Of a stretch of 40,975 nt of DNA, positions 25,272 through 31,622 are shown piece by piece. The notes below the pieces were generated by a model that ran no database searches, was not told the origin of the DNA, and was given only the letters and a program-made list of their open reading frames with translations. Source of the stretch: Paracoccaceae bacterium (GTDB lineage Bacteria > Pseudomonadota > Alphaproteobacteria > Rhodobacterales > Rhodobacteraceae); assembly GCA_024742575.1 (NCBI GenBank), contig JANSYF010000027.1:1-40975 (forward strand). The letters run 5' to 3'. The first letter of the stretch is position 1; the number at the start of each line of letters is the position of its first letter. Made by a program: the position numbers and the translations under genes.

Positions 25272-25760
25272 ATGACAATCGCACCGGGTGATACCCTGCC
25301 AGAAGCGACACTTGTGAAAATGGGGGCAGATGGCCCCGAAGCCGTGTCCTTGGCTGACCACGCCAAAGGCAAGAAAGTTGTGATCTTCGCCGTTCCCGGC
25401 GCGTTCACGCCAACCTGCCATTCGGCGCATGTGCCCAGCTTTATCCGCACGAAAGATCAGTTCGCAGAAAAAGGCGTGGACGAGATTATCTGCGTGTCGG
25501 TCAACGACCCCTTCGTAATGAAGGCTTGGGGCGAAGCCACGGGCGCATCCGACGCCGGCATCAGCATGCTGGGTGATGCGGAAAGCGCATTCACCAAGGC
25601 CATCGGTATGGATTTTGACGCTCCGCCCGCTGGTCTGATTGCCCGCTCCAAGCGGTATGCGATGCTGGTCGAAGACGGCAAGGTCACCAAGCTGCATGTC
25701 GAGGAAAGCCCCGGCGTCTGTGAAATCTCCGGCGGTGAAGCTCTGCTCGCCGAGCTTTGA
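25272..25760 (+). CDS. Peroxiredoxin, Prx5 type
   Basis: This thiol peroxidase reduces hydrogen peroxide and organic peroxides. The 162-residue protein has the Prx5 active-site block PGAFTPTCHSAHVPSF (42-57), where Cys49 is the peroxidatic thiol in the PxxxTxxC pattern. Cys150 near the C-terminus could act as resolving thiol in an atypical two-Cys mechanism, and Cys74 is also present. No signal peptide is seen, so it is cytosolic. Start 25272 has GAGGGA eight bases upstream. The gene is flanked by a divergent flavoprotein reductase and a convergent AlkB. Both are possible sources of reactive oxygen, so a protective role beside them would make sense (inference). Confidence 0.93.
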   Translation: MTIAPGDTLPEATLVKMGADGPEAVSLADHAKGKKVVIFAVPGAFTPTCHSAHVPSFIRTKDQFAEKGVDEIICVSVNDPFVMKAWGEATGASDAGISMLGDAESAFTKAIGMDFDAPPAGLIARSKRYAMLVEDGKVTKLHVEESPGVCEISGGEALLAEL

Positions 25761-25768
25761 TCTACCCG

Positions 25769-25844
25769 GGCAATCCTTCCAAGGATTGCCGATAACTCTT
25801 CGAAGAGTTTGGGCCCGGTGTCGGATTACAGTCCGTGCCGGGCC
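25769..25844. terminator. Stacked palindromes between peroxiredoxin and alkB
   Basis: Three inverted repeats stand in a row. GGCAATCCTT-CC-AAGGATTGCC (25769-25790) is perfect over 10 bp. AACTCTTCGAAGAGTT (25794-25809) is a perfect 16-base palindrome. GGCCCGG (25812-25818) pairs with CCGGGCC (25838-25844) and spans the alkB stop codon. They separate the convergent peroxiredoxin and alkB genes. T tracts are short, but the layout fits a bidirectional transcription end or a dispersed palindromic unit. Confidence 0.6.
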
Positions 25845-26968
25845 TTGTTGTAATCGGACCAATCGTTGATTTCGGGATAGTACCTTTCCCGCCATGCTCT
25901 AACCCGAGGGTTCATCATCGCCCGCCATTTGCGCGGGAAGAGTGCGAAAAAGGTCATCACCGAATAGCCGTAGGGAAGTTGCGGGGCGTCATCTTCGCTG
26001 TAGGTTTGCAACAGGGGAAAGCGCCGATCCGGCTTATAATGGTGGTCGGAATGCCGTTGCAAATTGATCAAAAACCAGTTCGATGCCTTATGCGATGCAT
26101 TCCAACTGTGACGCGGTTTGACGTGTTCGTACTTGCCGTTGCCAAGGTATTTGCGGGTCAGCCCGTAGTGTTCGACATAGTTCACCAGCTCTAGCTGAAA
26201 GATTGCGGAAATGGCCTGAAGCACGAAGATCAGAACGCCCAGCCAACCGCCAAGCACAAATGCCAACACGACGAACACGGTCTGCAAACCCCAATAGCGC
26301 CAGAACGGATTGCTGGCATGCCACCACGGCAGGGTCTTGCGCGCCAGCATGTCGCGTTCGGCGCGAAACGAGGACAGCAGACAGCCCTTGAGAACACGCG
26401 GATAAAAACGCCAAAAGCTTTCGTTGTAGCGCGCGGTGACCGGATCGCGGGGCGTGCCGACATATCGGTGATGCACCAGCAGGTGCTCGGACCGGAAATG
26501 GCCGTAAAGGGCCATACACATCAAGACGTCTCCGAGCCAGCGCTCTAGCTTGTTCTTCTGGTGCATGAGTTCATGTGCATAGACGATGCCAACACTGCCA
26601 GACAGAACGCCTACACCTACGGTCACCAGATAGATTTCCAGCGGGTTCAGATGCTCGGCACGGGGGATGTACCAAATCAGGCCAAAGATCATCACGAACT
26701 GCAAAGGTGGCCAGATCAGCGTGATCATTCGGTGCCAGTGGAGTGCGCTGTCCTTTATCTGCGGATCGAGGTTGTTTTGATCAAGACCCAATGCGGCGTC
26801 CAGAGTGGCGAAGACGCCCCATGTGGCAATTATGGGCACCACGACCCAGATGCCTCCGGCAAGTGCGGCTGACAATACAAGCGGGATCATGAACAGCGAC
26901 AGCCAGAACGGCATCGCTGCCCGAATGGGCAGGCGTGTCGAAGAGCGGTGGACAGTGCTGTCAGTCAT
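25826..26968 (-). CDS. alkB: Alkane 1-monooxygenase AlkB
   Basis: This membrane di-iron enzyme hydroxylates the terminal carbon of medium-chain alkanes using oxygen and electrons from rubredoxin. The 380-residue protein has several membrane helices and all AlkB histidine boxes: HELMH (132-136), EHLLVHH (161-167) and LQRHSDHH (303-310). The family-specific NYVEHYGL (263-270) separates it from fatty acid desaturases. There is no fused rubredoxin domain and no rubredoxin gene nearby; a rubredoxin-reductase-like gene lies 650 bases away. It lies 91 bases downstream of mutY on the same strand with a weak ribosome site (AGGA well upstream). No alk regulator is present, so alkane use depends on genes elsewhere. 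Confidence 0.93.
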   Translation of the reverse strand: MTDSTVHRSSTRLPIRAAMPFWLSLFMIPLVLSAALAGGIWVVVPIIATWGVFATLDAALGLDQNNLDPQIKDSALHWHRMITLIWPPLQFVMIFGLIWYIPRAEHLNPLEIYLVTVGVGVLSGSVGIVYAHELMHQKNKLERWLGDVLMCMALYGHFRSEHLLVHHRYVGTPRDPVTARYNESFWRFYPRVLKGCLLSSFRAERDMLARKTLPWWHASNPFWRYWGLQTVFVVLAFVLGGWLGVLIFVLQAISAIFQLELVNYVEHYGLTRKYLGNGKYEHVKPRHSWNASHKASNWFLINLQRHSDHHYKPDRRFPLLQTYSEDDAPQLPYGYSVMTFFALFPRKWRAMMNPRVRAWRERYYPEINDWSDYNKARHGL

Positions 26969-27059
26969 GGGCTTGCTCGGTTCTTCCTGGGTCGAAGACT
27001 CTAACGGCCGAAACCGTAACGATTGAAACCCTCGTCACCAACAGTGACCTCACGTGCCG

Positions 27060-28136
27060 TCATTTGAGTTTTGCCAAAGCATGGGCTTTGCGCATCACCG
27101 TCGGCAGGTTCTCTGGATCGAATTGGTCGGTCTCGACAAACATACCGCGTGCGGGGGCCCGGTCCATCGGGACAAGCGCGGTCTTCACCGTCAGGCGCAG
27201 GTGGAAATGCGTGAACGTGTGGCGTGCTTCTTCGGGCAGGGTGCGCCATTCGGCACGGATGGGCGGGTCTTCGGCTGGCGCATCGCCCCAGTCGCTGCCG
27301 GGCCAGCCTAGCATCCCACCCAAAAGACCGCTGTCGGGGCGCTGTTCCAAGAGCCATGCTCCATCGACCCGGCGGGCAAGATAGGCAATGCCGAACCGTG
27401 TGGGTTTGCGCTTTTTCGGTGATTTCTTCGGCAGCTCTTTGGCGGTGCCCGCCTCCCACGCCGCGCAGGATTTTCGCCATGGGCACAGGCCACAGGCCGG
27501 GTTACGGGGGGTGCAGATGGTGGCACCCAGATCCATCACCGCTTGTGCATAGCAGCCGGGACGTTCCCGTGGGGTAAGTGCCGCCGCGTATTGCATCAGC
27601 ACAGGTTTCGCAGCGGGCAAGGGGGTGTGATCGTCATACAACCGCGACATCACCCGTTCGACGTTTCCGTCCAGAACGGTTTCTGGCAGGTCAAACGCGA
27701 TCGAGGCGATGGCGGCTGCGGTGTAAGGTCCGATTCCCGGAAGCGCGATCAGCCGATCATAGGTGTCCGGAAACACACCGTCGTGATCCTGATGCACAAC
27801 GCGTGCGCATTTCAGCAGGTTTCGTGCGCGGGCGTAGTACCCCAACCCGGCCCAAGCGGCCATTACATCGGTATCTTCGGCCTGTGCCAGATCGCTGACG
27901 GTGGGCCAGCGGGTCGTAAATGCCTCAAAATAGCTTTTGACCGCCGCCACTGTCGTCTGTTGCAGCATAATTTCGGACATCCAAACGCGATAGGGGTCCG
28001 GCCGCACACCCTGCGACCGCGCGACCGGTCCGATGCGCCACGGCATCTGCCGGGCATGCCTATCATACCATTCAAGCAGCAAGGAGGGATCGGGCGGATC
28101 ACGCAGGTCTGACATACCTTTGATTTCAGCTTTCAT
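27060..28136 (-). CDS. mutY: A/G-specific adenine glycosylase MutY
   Basis: MutY removes adenine mispaired with 8-oxoguanine. The 358-residue protein has the catalytic Glu55 in WMSEIMLQQTT, the helix-hairpin-helix LPGIGPYTA (132-140) and the second catalytic residue Asp156 in VLDGNVERV. The four iron-sulfur cysteines are Cys208, 215, 218 and 224 in the exact C-x6-C-x2-C-x5-C spacing. A NUDIX-like 8-oxoG recognition domain forms the C-terminal third. Start 28136 is kept; ATG 28115 is an alternative with AAAGG only one base away. It is divergent from the DUF721 gene and may be co-transcribed with alkB downstream. Confidence 0.95.
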   Translation of the reverse strand: MKAEIKGMSDLRDPPDPSLLLEWYDRHARQMPWRIGPVARSQGVRPDPYRVWMSEIMLQQTTVAAVKSYFEAFTTRWPTVSDLAQAEDTDVMAAWAGLGYYARARNLLKCARVVHQDHDGVFPDTYDRLIALPGIGPYTAAAIASIAFDLPETVLDGNVERVMSRLYDDHTPLPAAKPVLMQYAAALTPRERPGCYAQAVMDLGATICTPRNPACGLCPWRKSCAAWEAGTAKELPKKSPKKRKPTRFGIAYLARRVDGAWLLEQRPDSGLLGGMLGWPGSDWGDAPAEDPPIRAEWRTLPEEARHTFTHFHLRLTVKTALVPMDRAPARGMFVETDQFDPENLPTVMRKAHALAKLK

Positions 28137-28197
28137 TTGTGGGGTGGTTGCGATGGCGTCGCGCCACTAGAATAGCGTTCCAGAGAGGGAGTCAAAC

Positions 28198-28710
28198 ATG
28201 GCGCCGCGCAACAGTCAGACACATGGCTTTAAACGCACATCGAGTCTTTTGCAGACACAGATCCGCAAGACATCCGAGACGCGTGGCTTTGCGCAATCTC
28301 GCCTGCTGACCCATTGGGCCGAGATTGCGGGTGACGATATTGCCGCAATGAGCCGCCCCGTCGAAGTGCGCTATGGGCGCGGTGGCTTCGGTGCGACGCT
28401 GACGCTTTTGACGACGGGGGCCAATGCGCCAATCCTTGAGATGCAGAAGGAAAAGCTGCGTGAAAAGGTGAACGCGGTCTACGGCTACAACGCGATTTCC
28501 AAGGTTCGCATCACGCAGACAGCATCGACTGGGTTTTCCGAAGGTCAGGTGAGCTTTGACCACCGTCCCAAGGGTGCACATGATACCGGACCTGCTGCGA
28601 TCCTACCAGAGGCGCAGCAACTGGCAGGAGATGTTCAGGACGACGGACTGCGCGCGGCGCTGGAACGTTTGGCCACGAATGTCTATTCAAAACCACAAAA
28701 TCGAACTTAA
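28198..28710 (+). CDS. DUF721 / DciA-like protein
   Basis: This 170-residue protein has a DUF721 core: RGFAQSRLLTHWAEIAGDDIAAMSRPVEVRYGRGG (about 29-63), followed by the strand/helix region to about 110. The remaining 60 residues look disordered. DciA-family members of DUF721 load or support the replicative helicase DnaB in bacteria lacking DnaC; many alphaproteobacterial DUF721 proteins are assigned to that group. A direct helicase role is therefore likely by family, not shown here. GAGAGGGAG precedes the ATG. It is divergent from mutY and followed 32 bases later by a DsbA-family gene, with which it may form an operon. Confidence 0.85.
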   Translation: MAPRNSQTHGFKRTSSLLQTQIRKTSETRGFAQSRLLTHWAEIAGDDIAAMSRPVEVRYGRGGFGATLTLLTTGANAPILEMQKEKLREKVNAVYGYNAISKVRITQTASTGFSEGQVSFDHRPKGAHDTGPAAILPEAQQLAGDVQDDGLRAALERLATNVYSKPQNRT

Positions 28711-28742
28711 GTCCTTCGGGAAACAGAGCAAAGGGTTTCGCA

Positions 28743-29423
28743 ATGAAACAACGGATGATGACGATTGCACTGGCGGCGGCCCTCGTGGCGGGCGCGGGAT
28801 GGTGGGTCGCCGGTACAGGCCAAACGCCTACGATCAATGGTCAGGCTATTTCGCTGCCCGGTGCGGCCAATGCGCAGTCCAGCACACCGTCGGAGGTGAC
28901 CATTGAGGATATGGTGATTGGTGCAGAAGATGCGCCCGTCGAAATCATTGAGTACGCGTCCTTCACCTGCCCGCACTGCGCAACCTTCCACAAAGGTGTC
29001 TTTAAGGATCTGAAGGCGGATTACATCGACACTGGTAAGGTCAAGTTCACCTACCGCGAGGTCTATTTCGATCGCTACGGTCTTTGGGGTTCGCTTGTGG
29101 CCCGGTGCGGTGGTGAAGAGCGTTTCTTTGGCATCACCGAGATGATCTATGACACTCAGGGTGAATGGTCCCGCGCGGGATCGGAAGCGGCGATAGCGGA
29201 TGAGCTGCGTAAGATCGGTCGTATTGCTGGTCTGGACAACGACCAGCTTGAGGCCTGCCTGAGCAACGGTGACAAGGCGCGTGGGTTGATCGAATGGTAT
29301 CAGGCCAATGCCGAGGAACATGGCATCAATTCGACACCGTCTTTCGTGATCGACGGCACCACCTATTCGAACATGAGCTATGGTGAGTTTCAGGAAATCA
29401 TCGATGAGAAGGTTGGCGGCTAA
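28743..29423 (+). CDS. DsbA-family periplasmic thiol-disulfide oxidoreductase
   Basis: The 226-residue protein has an N-terminal hydrophobic signal or anchor (about 6-24), a 25-residue polar linker, and a thioredoxin fold with DsbA-type insertion. The active site is CPHC (76-79) in the ASFTCPHCATFH context, and the cis-proline loop STPSF is at 197-201. This matches the BdbD/DsbA-like group common in Rhodobacteraceae. It probably forms or isomerises disulfides in exported proteins. Two further Cys (122 and 172) are present. A strong terminator follows at 29444-29473. Confidence 0.9.
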   Translation: MKQRMMTIALAAALVAGAGWWVAGTGQTPTINGQAISLPGAANAQSSTPSEVTIEDMVIGAEDAPVEIIEYASFTCPHCATFHKGVFKDLKADYIDTGKVKFTYREVYFDRYGLWGSLVARCGGEERFFGITEMIYDTQGEWSRAGSEAAIADELRKIGRIAGLDNDQLEACLSNGDKARGLIEWYQANAEEHGINSTPSFVIDGTTYSNMSYGEFQEIIDEKVGG

Positions 29424-29443
29424 ACGTCGTAGATCGGACGCTG

Positions 29444-29473
29444 AAAGGCCGGTTCGTTGAACCGGCCTTTTTT
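29444..29473 (+). terminator. Strong intrinsic terminator after the DsbA-family gene
   Basis: AAAGGCCGGTTC (29444-29455) and GAACCGGCCTTT (29459-29470) form a perfect 12-bp stem with a GTT loop, running into TTTTTTG. This is a classic rho-independent terminator for the plus strand. Confidence 0.93.
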
Positions 29474-29519
29474 GTTTGCCCTTGGTTGGTGTTTGAGAAT
29501 GGGTCCGATTTGGCCCAAA

Positions 29520-29537
29520 TGTTTCGCGCGCGAAACA
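29520..29537. repeat. 18-bp perfect palindrome resembling parS
   Basis: TGTTTCGCGCGCGAAACA is a perfect palindrome between two terminators. Its outer arms TGTTTC/GAAACA are identical to those of the ParB site parS (TGTTTCACGTGAAACA), but the centre is six bases rather than four, so it is not a canonical parS. It is the only such site seen in the window. Function unknown. Confidence 0.6.
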
Positions 29538-29570
29538 AAGGGTCCGGTTCGGACCCTTTAACCTTTTATT
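29537..29570. terminator. Terminator hairpin, probably serving the minus-strand GATase gene
   Basis: AAAGGGTCCG (29537-29546) and CGGACCCTTT (29550-29559) form a perfect 10-bp stem with a GTT loop. The plus side is followed by AACCTTTTATTAA and the minus side by GTTTCGCG, so it can act in both directions. GGGTCCG is also repeated directly at 29501-29507. Confidence 0.7.
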
Positions 29571-29579
29571 AACGCTTTC

Positions 29580-31622
29580 TTATGTTCTCCGCCCCTCGCG
29601 CAGCCATGCGCCGAGGATCAGACCAGACGCCAGCAGCAGGACCAGCCATCCCGGGAGCATCGGAGTTTGGGTCACGTCCAGTGTTTCGAACGCTTCGCGC
29701 GGGGTGATGCCGAGCCAGCCGCGCCCTGCGGCGGGACGGCCTTCGCCCACGGCGCGGATGCTAGGCAGGCCGTCTTCGAGACGACGGACGCCGCCATTGG
29801 TGCCATCGACCGCTGCTTCCAAAACATCGCCGCTGGCGATGGTTTGCTCAAACTCTCGGGGGGCAGCAGGGCCAAGACCAACCACGGCTTCTTGATCGCC
29901 TTCCGCCAAGCGGTAGAGGCCAATCTCGGGTCCGGTATACAGTGCTTCAAAACGGCCCGGGGTGACTTCTTCGAGTGGGATTTCTTCCTCGGTTCCATCG
30001 GGGCGCGTGATGGTCACCATGCCGATGGTTTCATCAAGCGTGCGGCGGATGATGCGCATGGTCTGGCCGGTGGGTTCGGCCCAAAGGGCCTCTTCCTCAA
30101 GTTCGGGTTCCTTCATCATCCAGTGTGCGAGGCGGCGCAACAGGTCGAGTTGCGGCCCGCCACCTTCAAAGCCGCGCGACCAGAGCCATGCGTGGTCTGA
30201 CGCGATAAGCGCGACGCGGCCTTCGCCAACCCTGTCGAGCACGAGAAGCGGTTTGTCATCGATCCCGGTCATCACCACGTCGCCGCCGATGGGGTCAACC
30301 TCGATCTGGCGCATCCAGCGGCCCCAGGTGTCGGCCCCGGCAAGACCCGATGTCACAGGGTGGCGGTTGCCAAGGTCAGTGATCGCGGGTCGGTAGCCAC
30401 GGTCGATTACACGGGCTGTGGGTTCAGCAGGGATGATATCGGCCAAGGGAGAGCGATAGATGCTGTCGGCGCTGGCGAAATCGGGACCAGCCGCCACCAG
30501 AACGGCGCCGCCTTCCTCAACGTAGTTGCGGACGTTGTCGAGATAGATCGCAGGAAGGATGCCGCGTCGTTTGTAACGATCAAAGATGATCAGATCGAAA
30601 TCTTCGATCTTTTCGAGGAACAGTTCGCGTGTCGGGAAAGCGATCAGCGACAGTTCGGTGACGGGGACGCCGTCTTGCTTTTCAGGCGGGCGCAGGATCG
30701 TGAAATGAACAAGGTCAACTGAACTGTCAGATTTCAGCAGGTTGCGCCACGTGCGTCCCCCGGCATGCGGTTCACCGCTGACCAGAAGCACACGCAGACG
30801 ATCGCGCACGCCGTTGATCTGAACAAGTGCAGTGTTGTTGCGGTCGGTCAGTTCGTCTGCGGCGGTGGGCACCGTGAACTGAATCACGTTCAGTCCGCCA
30901 TGGGGTAGGGTAATCGGCAATTCTATGTCTTCGCCGATTGGCATGTCGAATTGCTGTGGCTCTGCCCCGTCAACCGAGATGTCGATAACGGTAGAGCTGG
31001 CTTGTGGGGCTGCACCATCATCCTCTACCCGGAGGGTTAGGGTGACGGGTTCGCCCAGAATGGCAAATGCGGGTGCGTTCTTGACGATCAGTCGGCGGTC
31101 CCAGTCGGTTTCTTTGCCCGTTAGCAGCAGGTGCAGCGGTGCGGGCAGGTCCGGCGTGCGTTCCAGATCGTGGACCCGCCCGTCGCTTAGCAGGAAGATG
31201 CCTGCGATGCGGCCGCGCGGTTCTTCGGCGAGGGCATCGGACACGGCGGACATGAGTAGCGTTCCGGTGTCGCCTTCTCCGTCTCCCACCTCAATCCGGC
31301 GGATTTCTGTATTGTCGCGGGCATTCAACTGGGCTGCGAGCGCGACGGCCGCGTTCGCGGTTTCGTCCAAACGGTCGCCCAGAGACTGGCTGGCGCTTTT
31401 GTCTTCGACAATCAGAACGATGTTGGACAGCTGCGCGCGGTCTTCGACCTGATAGGAGGGCTGCGAAAGCGCCGCCAGAACGACAAGTGCCGCCAGTGCG
31501 CGGAGCGCCCACCCCTGCAACCCACGCCAGAGTGCAAGGGTAACGCCGAGAGCGGCCAAGGCGGCCAAGACGGCGATGATCAGCCACGGAAGAAGCGGGT
31601 CGAAGACGATGCTGCCGGTCAT
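29580..31622 (-). CDS. Membrane protein with degenerate VWA and glutamine amidotransferase-like domains
   Basis: The 680-residue protein has two N-terminal membrane helices (about 10-30 and 38-54). A VWA-like segment follows, with a recognisable DxSxS site, DKSAS (74-78). Next come an Ig-like beta region (about 180-260) and a class I glutamine amidotransferase-like fold without catalytic Cys (about 275-490; LRVLLVSGEP, FDLIIFDRY, YVEEGGAVLVAAG). A beta domain and a final membrane helix (about 655-672) end the protein. The bulk is therefore probably periplasmic. ATG 31622 overlaps the preceding stop (TGATG). It is the last gene of the MoxR operon, where such proteins are thought to be targets or partners of the MoxR chaperone. 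No enzymatic role can be assigned. Confidence 0.85.
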   Translation of the reverse strand: MTGSIVFDPLLPWLIIAVLAALAALGVTLALWRGLQGWALRALAALVVLAALSQPSYQVEDRAQLSNIVLIVEDKSASQSLGDRLDETANAAVALAAQLNARDNTEIRRIEVGDGEGDTGTLLMSAVSDALAEEPRGRIAGIFLLSDGRVHDLERTPDLPAPLHLLLTGKETDWDRRLIVKNAPAFAILGEPVTLTLRVEDDGAAPQASSTVIDISVDGAEPQQFDMPIGEDIELPITLPHGGLNVIQFTVPTAADELTDRNNTALVQINGVRDRLRVLLVSGEPHAGGRTWRNLLKSDSSVDLVHFTILRPPEKQDGVPVTELSLIAFPTRELFLEKIEDFDLIIFDRYKRRGILPAIYLDNVRNYVEEGGAVLVAAGPDFASADSIYRSPLADIIPAEPTARVIDRGYRPAITDLGNRHPVTSGLAGADTWGRWMRQIEVDPIGGDVVMTGIDDKPLLVLDRVGEGRVALIASDHAWLWSRGFEGGGPQLDLLRRLAHWMMKEPELEEEALWAEPTGQTMRIIRRTLDETIGMVTITRPDGTEEEIPLEEVTPGRFEALYTGPEIGLYRLAEGDQEAVVGLGPAAPREFEQTIASGDVLEAAVDGTNGGVRRLEDGLPSIRAVGEGRPAAGRGWLGITPREAFETLDVTQTPMLPGWLVLLLASGLILGAWLREGRRT

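Noticed and set aside
25178..25450. N-terminal extension of the flavoprotein reductase
   Set aside because: Antisense to the peroxiredoxin start; the true N-terminus with the FAD motif and a ribosome site begins at 25177.
29520..29537. Canonical ParB site parS
   Set aside because: The centre is six bases instead of four, so it was kept only as a parS-like palindrome.
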